A DNA stretch of 64,000 bases from Alopecurus myosuroides (taxonomy: Eukaryota > Streptophyta > Magnoliopsida > Poales > Poaceae). The position numbers and the translations under genes were made by a program. The notes below the pieces were generated by a model. It worked only from the letters and a program-made list of their open reading frames with translations, searched no databases and was not told where the DNA came from. Below, one piece after another: positions 1 to 9,825 of this stretch (position 1 is the stretch's first letter; the number at the start of each line of letters is the position of its first letter). The stretch covers positions 178,828,726 to 178,892,725 of the forward strand of contig CM054062.1 of NCBI GenBank assembly GCA_028641055.1, written 5' to 3'.

Positions 1-37
1 TTAAGCCCGATAAAAGAGCCGAGGCTCTGATACCAAT
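1..37 (-). other. Element F internal edge with primer-binding site
   Basis: Start of the internal region of a minus-strand LTR retrotransposon that continues left of the window. The plus strand reads GCTCTGATACCA at about 24-35, which is the 3' end of plant initiator methionine tRNA. The minus strand is therefore the complementary primer-binding site, lying 2 bases inside the LTR edge at 38. No coding sequence is visible in these 37 bases, so the clade cannot be told. Confidence 0.8.
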
Positions 38-1334
38 TGAACGGATAGTAAGGGCACCTAGAGGGGGTGAATAGGTGCTACGACCAATTTTAATTTTTCT
101 TCAATATTAGGCTTGACACAAAGGTAAATTCTCTAGATAATGCAACTACGGTGAATTTACCTATATTACAAGAACAAGCACAAACACAATACAAGCACAA
201 GTAAAGGAGGAAGGGAACGAGGTAACCGATATGGAGCACGTGGATACACGATGTATTCCCTAGTTCCTCCTTGTTAAGGGGTACGCCTCGTTGTAGGGGT
301 GCGAGCTCGCCACAAAGGCCTACTCAATGCCACAAAGGCCTCACCCTATTCTCCGATGAACCCCGCCATAAAGGCCTAGTTCACCTTCCACTATTGATCT
401 CCTTTGAGTCGGGAATCGAATCCTTTACAAACACGCTTGGGGCACACACCCACAACAAAATTGGGGGATTCCAACAATCACCAACAAATGTAGCAACGGA
501 GTCTAGGTTCTCCACAAGGAAACCCTATACTAGATCCCTCAAGTGAATGAGGGGGAAATGAAAAACGGCTTGATGGAGATGTAGATCTGGGGATTCTCCT
601 TCAATCCTCCAAGAATCAACGAGTTTGGGTGGATGGATTGAGAGGAATCGAAGTTTTGGTGATCTCTAATGAATGCACTTGAATGCTTGAACGAACTAGA
701 TCTAGGGGAAGAAGGGGATGGACTATTTATACCCATATCCCATATCTGACCGTTTGGGCATTTAGTGCTACACTCGGTACTACCGGACGCCTTCCGGTAG
801 TACCGCCCGTGCAAATCTACACCTTTGGTCAACGCAGTTTCGCAGACGCTGAACACAGTAGTACCGCGATGAACCACCGAACGCCCGGTAGTTCCGGATT
901 AAGCAGAAGGTTGGCGATGAAATCCAGTGCACATATCTTGAACCTTCCGAGAAAATACGGTACTACCGCGCGGGTGCGGTAGTACCGCGCTGAACTTCCG
1001 GACGCACCCGGTAGTTCCGAACTAAAGAGAACGTGGGGCTTCATGTCCTGTGCGCAGAACTTGAACCTTCCATGGAAATACGGTAGTACCGTGCTTGAAC
1101 TACCGCACACACCCGATAGTTCCGGATTAGAGATAAGGTAGAGCTTTGAGTTCCAGTGCGCATCCCTTGAAAATCCGGTTGTACCGGACAACGCCCAGTA
1201 GTACCGGCCAAGACAGAAAACCCAGTATTGAGGTTAATTTCAACCATGAGCATAGAGGGAATTACCATGATATGAAATATAAGTTCAATACCCTAAAAAC
1301 ACTTAGCACACATTAGTGGGGAAATGCTCTTTCA
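38..1334 (-). mobile_element. 5' LTR of retrotransposon F
   Basis: A 1,297-bp LTR bounded by TGAACGG at the left and CTCTTTCA at the right, so the ends form a short TGAA/TTCA inverted repeat. The primer site abuts its left end, which makes this the 5' LTR of a minus-strand element. A TATA-like GTATAAATAG lies on the minus strand near 723-732. The centre holds the hairpin array described separately. The small ORFs here carry no recognisable domain and look like chance. The second LTR is outside the window, so age and target duplication cannot be judged. Confidence 0.75.
770..1210. repeat. Array of CGGTAGTACCG hairpins in LTR F
   Basis: The 11-mer CGGTAGTACCG and its complement CGGTACTACCG recur through this stretch, often as close inverted pairs. 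At about 775-802 two 12-base arms are separated by 7 bases, and a second pair lies at about 958-988. Degenerate copies follow near 1080-1120 and 1170-1205. A larger unit marked by CCCGGTAGTTCCG repeats near 881, 1001 and 1107, so the block is also an imperfect tandem repeat of roughly 105-120 bp. Confidence 0.75.
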
Positions 1335-1895
1335 ACCTACACGCGCATGTCATCGACGACGTGATACATGCCACGCCACACCACCTCATTAACCCTCCAA
1401 CCAACATCTACTCCTAAAACAATCTCCCATGAGGGAGAACGACATCAGACAATGCCATTGTACGATCCGTGAGACCAAGATCTAGAGTTTAATCAAAGCA
1501 CATCCTCGGCGAGGAAATGAGAACTACATGGTTCCAACAAAGACAAGGGATCCTAGACGATACCTCCATGGATGGGTGTGACAATTAGAGCGCCATCATC
1601 GAATGCTTCGAGGATTTTGGATTTCCATGGAGACTCACAAATCAAGACGACATAAGCAACTCCCACGACCTCTGAGATATACGATGCCCAAAGTCGTCGC
1701 CATTCGCCAGCTCCGGCCAAAAGTCGAAAGCCAAAGCAAGGTTTTCACCCTGAGAAAAACACAAGTCATCCGGTCGTGCCATACCTTGCTCCAAACTAAC
1801 GTCGCAGCCATATGTAACCCCTCACGACCTCCGCCACCACGTAGTGTGGGAGAGGCCCCGCTGTTGCCATGGGACCCAATTTCCTACGCATGAAA
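1335..1895. other. Unassigned sequence between F and B
   Basis: 561 bases of moderately GC-rich DNA with no recognised domain, terminal repeat or RNA gene. A 96-codon plus-strand ORF at 1603-1893 is open but resembles nothing I know. The stretch may be an old transposon fragment or flanking DNA that predates B. Its last bases, CCTACGCATGAAA before the B LTR, loosely resemble the B primer-site region at 24783-24800. Confidence 0.4.
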
Positions 1896-2802
1896 TGTCG
1901 AAAGGTAAGAACCGTCGCGACTGTCCGAGAGTGGTCTGTCAACGGACATGAACTCTCAGAAGGTTCGAACACTGGGAGCTAACCACAGTTCTCACACCTC
2001 TCAAGAGGCTTCGCGAGAAGAGCTTGAGATCGACAACAATAGCGACACGGGGAGTTTACCCAGGTTCAGACCACCTTGCGGTGTAAAACCCTACTCCTTC
2101 TTGTCTGATGGATTGCACTGTTGTAGTTATAGTACAAGATGTGAGCTTGTGCTCGGGTCAAACTAGGAGTGTTCCGAGTGAATTGAGCTCCCTCCGCTAC
2201 GGGGACCAAAGGGCTCCCTTTATACTGGCATTTGGACCTCCTTCCCGCTCATTCTAGGCGAGAAAGGGCTACCACAAGGTGCCAAAGAGGGGACAGAAGG
2301 AGCTCTGCGGTGCCTGCCGGTCTTGGCCGTCGAGGATAGCGCCACCGTCCATGGCAGTGTAGTGGGGTATCTTGGTGATGTTTCCTCCGTCTTGTAGCGA
2401 TGCCCGGGTCTTCTTGCACCGAAGAGGAAGTCCTAGGACAGCTCTTTGGCGTGGGCAGTTGTCGGCCACACTTTGTACACGAGAATGGCAACTGTTTGCC
2501 AAAGTGGCTCCGCGCCACCCCCGTCAGCGTGCAGGAGAGTTGGCATCAGCCGCACATGGCATGTATTCTCCTGAGCGGGGACGCCCTTTGGAGAGGAGTG
2601 GGGACAAAGCATAACTCCTCCCTAAAGGGAGGTGATGCGGACCCCCTAGACGGACCAACCTCCTGCTGGCTGAGCCCTGTCGAGGGCGGGGTCTTGCCGA
2701 GAGACTTCCCCTTCGCGAGTCGCACTTGATGGGGCCTTAAATGCCCACTGAGCTAGGCCGCAGCAACCTGCCCGGGATACCCGGGTATCCATGGGCCCGA
2801 CA
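1896..2802 (-). mobile_element. Left (3') LTR of element B
   Basis: About 907 bp, starting TGTCGAAAGG and ending GGGCCCGACA on the plus strand. It matches 24801-25681 over most of its length (for example the block around GGTTCGAACACTGGG), but the first 60 bases differ from the other LTR, so the exact left edge is uncertain. A TATA-like sequence on the minus strand lies near 2216-2227. Right of it, GTAGCCCCCGGGC gives a weak purine-rich tract on the minus strand. Confidence 0.7.
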
Positions 2803-3752
2803 GTAGCCCCCGGGCCCGCGGCGGACACGTGTCCAGAGGATGCGAGACGACGCGGGGCCAACTGCTGCGAGGCCAGTCGTGGGCACGTGGCGCACCGGCC
2901 TGCGACCCACGATCTCCCCGATGTTGAGATAACGACTCTCTGCGTCGTGGTGGGCCCATGCACATAAAGCCTGAGCCCTCGCACAAGAGGGTTTCCCCAT
3001 TCTCTAAAGTCGCCACCGTCTTCCTGATTCCCCTTCCTCTAGATCTTTTGCTGCTTCGGAGACCTTCCGCCACCATGGCCGGCAAGAAGGGAGCTTTAGC
3101 CAATACAAGATGTAAGGTCGTCGCGGCCGCAACGCCGGCCCCTTCCTGAGCAGGCTCGGTGTTAGAGACTCCCCGCATCCATGTTGGCCAAGTCCTCGAG
3201 AAGGCCAGGCGCATGGTGGGCTTCGCCAAGAACGAGCACGTCGCCACCTCACTCCATGCTGCCGCGGTGCGGCAAAGCATTCTCTTCGCCTCCGCGTACA
3301 AGTTCTTCTACCACACCATTTTTGCTGTCCGGTTTCCCCCTTCTCCACCTTTTTTACCGCCATCTTGGATTGATACCAGATCCACGCTCTGCACTGTCAC
3401 CCCAACTCCATCCTTACTCTAGCGATTTTTTCCTTCTGGTGTGAGGCCTTCATGGGCGTCTGACCTCCTGTTGCCTTCTTTCGGTCCTTCTTCAGCCTCC
3501 GGGTGACGGGAAAAACCCGCTGCGGTGGCTGCATCTCCTTCCGCGTAGGCTTGGGTAGGGGAGCCATGTCCCCCCCACTTGGATTTCACAAAGAAGGTGG
3601 ATGATTTTTTTTAGCGCTGGGTATACCTGGACACGCCTGTCACCAGCGAGCTCTTCAAGATTCCCACGGCTCGGCCTAGGAAACACACCGGCTAGAGCCA
3701 AGATACACTTGATGGTGCGGCCATGGCGGCCTTGGTGCTGCGCATGGAGGAG

Positions 3753-3757
3753 CTGCG
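3753..3757 (+). repeat. Target-site duplication of P, left copy
   Basis: CTGCG directly before the TG end of the palindrome; an identical copy follows its CA end at 4656-4660. Five bases is the usual length for Gypsy integrase. Confidence 0.85.
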
Positions 3758-4655
3758 TGTCGTGGTGGTGTCACGGCAGATGCCATGGGATGGCTAAAGA
3801 TGTGGGGACGATGGACGCTGGAGGTGTCCGGGGAGGGATCACGCGACGAGTAGCCGCGTGAGGTAAGATCCACACAACACAAACAACACGATGTACCCAG
3901 GTTCAGGGCCCTCGTGAGGAGGTAAAACCCCTACTCCTGCCTTTCCCTATGTATTACGGTGTCCCACCGAGTAGCCACAGTACAAATGGTAACGCTACCG
4001 AGTAGCCCCTTGCCCCTCTCCGAGTAAAGCTAGGTCAAGGACTTAGGGTTTCTAGGGTTTCTAGTGAGCCACTATGGGAGCATATGTGCATTCCTCTACC
4101 TCTACCTCTCGCAGGAGGCGGCGGGGCACCTTATATACATGGTGCCCAGCCGGATACGTCCAAATCCTAGACAAGTGTCCTCGGGTTTCTTCCCCTCTGT
4201 CTTGGCCTTCAGACAGAGGGGAAGAAACCCGAGGACACTTGTCTAGGATTTGGACGTATCCGGCTGGGCACCATGTATATAAGGTGCCCCGCCGCCTCCT
4301 GCGAGAGGTAGAGGTAGAGGAATGCACATATGCTCCCATAGTGGCTCACTAGAAACCCTAGAAACCCTAAGTCCTTGACCTAGCTTTACTCGGAGAGGGG
4401 CAAGGGGCTACTCGGTAGCGTTACCATTTGTACTGTGGCTACTCGGTGGGACACCGTAATACATAGGGAAAGGCAGGAGTAGGGGTTTTACCTCCTCACG
4501 AGGGCCCTGAACCTGGGTACATCGTGTTGTTTGTGTTGTGTGGATCTTACCTCACGCGGCTACTCGTCGCGTGATCCCTCCCCGGACACCTCCAGCGTCC
4601 ATCGTCCCCACATCTTTAGCCATCCCATGGCATCTGCCGTGACACCACCACGACA
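3758..4655. mobile_element. Palindromic inverted half-LTR insertion P
   Basis: Two 445-bp arms (3758-4202 and 4211-4655) are reverse complements with no mismatch that I can find, around an 8-base loop TGGCCTTC. The outer ends read TGTCGTGG and CCACGACA. The insertion is flanked by the direct repeat CTGCG (3753-3757 and 4656-4660), and removing it restores reading continuity in the B antisense gene. Each arm is related to the left half of the element A LTRs (26066 and 62400 onward), that is the U5/R end plus the TATA region. TATATAA-type boxes sit in both arms (minus strand about 4130-4138, plus strand about 4276-4284), so the two promoters face outward. A normal solo LTR would have one U3 end and one U5 end; here both ends are U5. 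Confidence 0.85.
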
Positions 4656-7524
4656 CTGCGCGAGCGGGGGCTCGTGGCCTCCATGGTTGTCCGCGAGTTT
4701 TCCCACCAGCTCTTAGTACCTCTCCGGAAGCACGAGCAAATTATATGCTACTGTGGCGATGCCGAGGAAAAGATGAGGCTTAGCGGCACCCTCCTCGAGG
4801 ACAAGGAGCTCGAGGGGGTGATGCGGACCCCCCTCGCCAACGAGTCCCTCTCGACTCTTCCTTCTTCTATCGTTCCCCTATACAGCCTCGGCGAAGCGGC
4901 TCGGGATGCCATTGTCAACGCAATGCCGCGCTTCGATCGGTGGGGTCTTCTCGACAAGGGAGAGAAGTCCATGCAGGACAACCCGTTTACTCCACTCCCC
5001 TTGGAGCACAGAGGAATCTAACCCCGCCTTTAAAGAGTCAAGGCGAATGTCGAGGAAACGCCCCCTCAGAGAGGTCCCCTCCAGTGATGGTCGAGAGAGG
5101 GAGAGCGAGTCGGTCGAGGACTCAAGTGCCTTGCCCTTACCATCCACACGCTCGCATGTTGACGACACTCGGGACTAGGCCGAAAGTGAGGCTCACGGGG
5201 AGAAGAGATCGCGTCGCGTGGTGGCTGATGTAGACATGGGTTCTTCTCTCGTGGTTGCGCCCCCCAATGCGGCCGATCCCGCCAAGAGGCACACACCCCG
5301 GACTTGGGGCTACTTCGGGCAGTAAGTTCGCTGAGACAGGCGTCCCCGCCTATGTCACTCTTTGTCGTTGATTTTCTTCCATGATGTAGGTCCTCCACCA
5401 AGAAGGCGAAGGTGTCGGAAGGATCTCATCCTTCCCCTCTTAAGGACGCGGTGCCATCTGTTCCCACACCGCGGTCGACGTAGGTGCGGAGATGTCGGGC
5501 CCTACGGGAGCCCCACTCTCTCTGAGCGTCATCCCCATAGTGCAAGAAGAGAGGTGGGTCCCTCCACTCTCCCCATCCGTCGTGTAGCCTGCTGATCCTG
5601 CCAGCCATGAGGCGGGTGTAAAGGCGTGGGACGAAATGGTGAAGGGGGATGCCCTCGAACCTAGAAACGTTGCTCATGACGGGTCTTCCTTGACGGGGGC
5701 CAGCGCCTCGGCAGGGAAGGATATCGAGGTCCCCCTTGAGACCGCGACTATGGCGGTTTCGGATGCCGCGGTCCTGGAGCAGGCCCTGAGCCCACAAGTG
5801 CGGGCGTCGCCGCAGTCTCGACGTCGGACCGTTAGGAAACCTAGTGCCTCATGTCTCTTCCTCCTTCCCGGAGGCGCCCTTGACTTAGTCGCCACCCAGC
5901 GCAACGCTTCACGAGGGAGACACCGCCTCACATCCCATCGAACTTGGGGACGAGGAGGTGGAGATCGAGACCCCTGGCGCGAAGAAGGCCCTCGCCGGAC
6001 CTCCTTCTCCACGCCTCAGGGTTCTTCCAGCTTCATGGCAGGCCCCTCCACCGGGCTGTCGCAGCGAGACTTCCTTGCTGTGGCGGATAAGGTGTTCAAG
6101 GACGCCCCTACCATGGGGCCCGGTGGTTCGTTCCTGCCGAACGACTTATTTGACGACTTGATGGCGGGGGATCGCTGGCCCACACGGGTCCGTTCCAGGG
6201 CTCCTCCTGATCTTTACTCCGACGGGCCCATGTTCGAGATCGCCAAAGATGTCGTGGACGCGCTCCAGGTTAGTGTGAGGACGCATGCCTTCCTGCTCAC
6301 CAAGGTGAGCGACCGCCTGGAGATCCTGGGTGCCTGGTTCTGTCAAGTGGTGCTCTCATACCACGACAGGGAGAAAGCCGTGTAGGTTGTCCACTAGCAG
6401 AAGCTCATTGAGGTTACGCGGGAGTGCGAGGACTCCGCACGGGAGGCGGCCGCATATCTCGAGGAGGCCAAGAGCATACTGAGCGCTGCTAAGGACCATC
6501 AGGAGAAGGTCCGCTTGGAGGGGGAGGAGCACCGACGGAAGGTTGACGATTGGGCCCTTGCTTGCCAGGAGCAAAAGAAGGCCCTCGTTCTGCGCGAGGA
6601 AGCTCTGCCCCCCCCCCCCCGCGAGGAGAGGATGAAGTCTCGCGAGACCTCCCTTTGCACAAGGGAGTAGAAGGCCCAAACTCTTGAGGAGGAGATCGGG
6701 AAACGCAAAGTGGAGGTCACTCGACTCGTGGGTTAGGTCAGGAAGGAGCAAGAGCGCCTCAATAAGCTGGGTCGCGACCTGGAGGAAAAACAAGAGAAAC
6801 AACAGAAACTCGTGGAAGAAGAGATCCAGGCGGGATGCGAGGCATACCGCAAGAAGATCGACACGGACTTCGGTGGTAAGCTCCTACAGCAAAGGGGGAT
6901 TCTGAAGATGCCGAGTGGGTGTTGCTTTTGGAGACTAAGAAGCTCAAGGAAGAGCTCGCCCAGCTCTTCAAGCATCACAACGAGGAAAGGAGCGCGAGGG
7001 AGCGGGCCGTCGTGCAGTATGCGCGGTTCCACTCGGACTTGTTTGCTCTGCGGGAGCGGCTTGCTCCTCTCACCGAGGAGGTGCCCGAGCAAAGGGAGAT
7101 GTCGGGGCTGTCGCGGGAGCTCCGGCTCCAGCTGGAGGAGGCGTTACAGTGCACCGTTCGCTGTGTTCGCGAGGTGGGCGAATGACTGCGCCTCGAGATG
7201 CCTTCCCCGCCTAGCCAGTACGACGCGGTACGCGATCTCCACTTCTTTGCTTGGTTCTTTGGCTCGCTGCATCGACGAGGAGTGCCGCCAGCTTCTGAGG
7301 GAAGCGGCGACCCACCTATTTTCCCGCATCCTCATGGTTAAGCCCGACTTCAAGCTTAGCTGCCTAGCAGGCGAGGTCCCTAAAGAGCTCGCCGCTTCTC
7401 TTGCTGCTCGTGTAAAGGGAGTCGTGGGTCCCTTTGTGAAGGCCTTCTCGCTAGCAGCCCCAGGCGACGCAGGACAAGCTACTGATGTTGGAGGAGAGTC
7501 GAAGAAGGGTGACCCTGTTGCCTG

Positions 7525-8513
7525 AGGGCCTGCTTTTTGTGCGTTCGCATTTACCTTGAGCGCCCACGAGATTTTTGGTCTTGTAAAGAATATTCTGTAC
7601 TTCGTATTGTCATACGTTTCTCCTTGTATGCTTTGAATGCTTTATGCAAAGATACTTAGCTTTTGGGTGGCGGAGTCCTTTGTTAGGGTAGTGCCTATGG
7701 GGGGTCCTTCGAGAGACCTTACTCGCGTCCCTTGTAGAGGACTTCTTGTTACCCCTTGTGGGGATCTCTTAGGATTATTGTGCAGGATCTTCTTAAGTCC
7801 CTTACAGAGGGTTACGCGCTTCCTCCCGAGGACTGTGATTTCATGCAACCATTTGTATTTTCGGCACGGTCGCGCGTTTGACTGTTCCTTCGTGAGCATC
7901 TCGCGAGGAAACCTGCGCCAAGGAACTTGGCGACGTGTTGCGTACAATAACGATCCATACACATACACCGTCCCAGCCCTCGCTCGCGGCATGCTCTCGT
8001 GAGAAAAAAAGGCAGTCCCGCGCCTCAAGAGAGGAAAATATGCATGCTAGGATGAATGCTCATGAGTGAGTTGGATGCAGAGATGCAAGCATGCCGGCAT
8101 GCAAAAAGAGAGAATTTCTCGGGAAAGCAACTGAATTTGCTGCTAGGATGAGGCATTTTTGTTTTACAAAATGCTTGGGGATGTCGTGACCTTGTGGTCC
8201 CCCCAAAAGGCGCTTAACGTCACTGTGCGGACACGGGACTCCAATCGTCATGGGACTAATACTCGCGTGAGTTCAGGTGCATAGCTCGAGGATGTAGTGG
8301 CCTTGTGACGCCCTCGAGTAACAAAATTTTGCCCCGCCGAGACGGGGATCCCACTTGTGCGGGTAGAAGCTCTCGCGGCCACGCGGCACGCACGATGAGA
8401 GCTCCCTAAGACCCTCATGGAAAGAGGTCATGGCGTCATTTTTACCATGGCGTCATGGGGTCCCCTCGTGGGTACGTCTCCACGGACTTGTGGAGGCGTG
8501 TGGAGCGAGCAGG
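7525..8513. other. Spacer of element B
   Basis: Non-coding sequence between the end of the antisense gene remnant and the duplicated 189-bp block. Neither strand gives an ORF with a recognised domain; the 121- and 128-codon ORFs at 7637-8028 overlap each other on opposite strands and look like chance. In a complete element the pol genes would lie toward this side, but no RT or integrase motif is present. Confidence 0.55.
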
Positions 8514-8702
8514 TGGAGAGTGTGCCCCCTAGTTGGGAGGCACGCCCACGAGTATAGCAGCGGTAGCCCCCGAGCCCCCAGCGCCAGGGAGGTCTTCTAG
8601 GTGGCTACCACCTCTAGAGAGAATAGCATCCGCTTCTTGGGGACCCTTTCGAGGTGTCCCACGTCATCTTCGTCGGCAGGGTGTGAGGTTGCCACCTCCT
8701 TG
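8514..8702. repeat. Target block duplicated across element C, left copy
   Basis: 189 bp of element B sequence, from TGGAGAGTGTGCCCC to CCACCTCCTTG, ending exactly where the C LTR begins. A near-identical 190-bp copy lies at 22292-22481 on the far side of C, with about three substitutions and one indel. It covers the end of the B protease reading frame. It is much longer than a normal 5-bp target duplication. Confidence 0.9.
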
Positions 8703-9825
8703 TGATATGGAGTTGGACTCCTAGATTGGCCCGATCTTCATGAATCGACGAAGAACGAACGAAGAACACGAAGAACGGAAAGAACACGAGATGGGGAATC
8801 GAGGGGGAACGTGGGGGAACACGGGGGAACACACAAATCGGGATAAATCGCAAGAACCGAAAGATCCAACCTCCCGTCAACTAAGCCCCGAGGGCCGCCT
8901 ACGGAACAATCGATCCAACTGAACTCACCTTGATACAAACCGTCTCACACCCGTAGCCGGTACCACTACGCCAATATAACCTCAAGATAACGAGAGGAAG
9001 ATTGGACAACTCTTGACTGAAACCCGATAGGGAGAGGACAAGTAGTTGGGATGTGCCTTGATACGATCCTCGACGAAGTCGGAGGAGTAGCCTTGATACG
9101 GTCCTCGGTACACACCAGAGGAGTAGTTCCTCAACGAGGGATACAAGAGAGCTGAGCTCCAAATGTTCTAAATTCAACTCTAAAACCCTAGATCTAGCTC
9201 GGGGTTGTCCTTATATAGCCGGGGGTCGAAGCAGGTGAAAACGGGGTCGAAAAGGCATCATTTGCGTGCATTTTGGGTCCACGCCGGCCTGGCCGGCCAT
9301 GGGGCCGGGGTGGAGGCAGCAGGGCTCCTCAGGCCCACGCCGGCCTAGGGCCGGCTTGGAGCCCGGCCTGGGGCCACGGTGGGCGCAGGGGCCGGCCTGG
9401 GGCCGGGGTGGGGAGGAGGGAGGCCGGGCTGGAGGCCGACCTGCTCTGGAGGGGGTCCGGCCTGGGGGGAGGGGGAGGCCGGCCCCCTCTGTGGGGTGCC
9501 CGGCCTGGAGGTGGGGGAGGCCGACCTGGCCGGCTCCCGAGGCCGGGGGGTCTCCTTTCCCCCTATCTTCTCCGTCGGGACTCCGATTGCGATGTCGTTT
9601 CTTCCGCCCTCCTTTGTATCTTCTTGCGCATCATTTTGGGTGCTTTCCGGGGCCTCCGTGGTGGGTTTGAACCTGAGCACGCAAAGTGTGGAACCATGAG
9701 GTAGCGCACCATCCTCCACGAGACCGAAAGTATAGAACAAGAGGAGCGATTTCACCTTATCCTGGATGGCCTTTGCACGTGATCTTGTCATCGGTGCACT
9801 TGGTGGAGTTGGGTGGTCTACATCA
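8703..9825 (-). mobile_element. LTR 1 (3') of element C
   Basis: 1,123 bp, starting TGATATGGAG and ending CTACATCA on the plus strand. A TATA-like CTATATAAGG lies on the minus strand near 9209-9218. It contains a strongly G-rich block at 9285-9560. Compared with LTR 2 it shows about 3% substitutions in the first 300 bp plus length differences in the G-rich block. The adjacent TCTCCCCCCCCCC at 9826 is the polypurine tract on the minus strand. Confidence 0.85.
9285..9560 (+). repeat. G-rich GGCCGGCCTGGGG repeats in C LTR 1
   Basis: Degenerate short repeats built from GGCCGGCCTGG and GGGGCCGGGGTGG. The plus strand carries many runs of three or more G, so it could form G-quadruplexes; the sense transcript on the minus strand would be C-rich. 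The copy in LTR 2 (19035-19365) is longer, which accounts for most of the length difference between the two LTRs. Confidence 0.75.

Larger units (their letters stand above)
3075..7524 (+). pseudogene. Decayed antisense gene of element B
   Basis: Plus-strand gene lying antisense to B. A favourable start context (CCGCCACCATGG) occurs at 3075, but that frame stops within about 24 codons. Recognisable pieces follow: a segment near 3600-3757 and 4656-5021 interrupted by palindrome P; a possible intron from about 5320 to an acceptor TGTAG near 5389; a segment at 5636-6385; and long Glu/Lys/Arg-rich coiled-coil segments from 6390 to 7190, ending at TGA near 7522. Several in-frame stops (about 3613, 3692, 6668, 6735) and frame changes break it. 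It resembles in layout the antisense gene of A (27649-44795): globular N-terminus, acidic or low-complexity middle, coiled-coil C-terminus. Its function is unknown; antisense ORFs are known from Tat-lineage retrotransposons. Confidence 0.6.

Noticed and set aside
1603..1893. 96-codon ORF between F and B
   Set aside because: No domain, no paralogue in the window, and codon content is unremarkable.
4061..4352. Identical 92-codon ORFs on both strands of the palindrome
   Set aside because: They follow necessarily from a perfect inverted repeat and carry no domain.
8514..8702. Short LTR or MITE flanking element C
   Set aside because: The block lacks terminal inverted repeats or its own target duplication, and it is continuous with B coding sequence on the right side.
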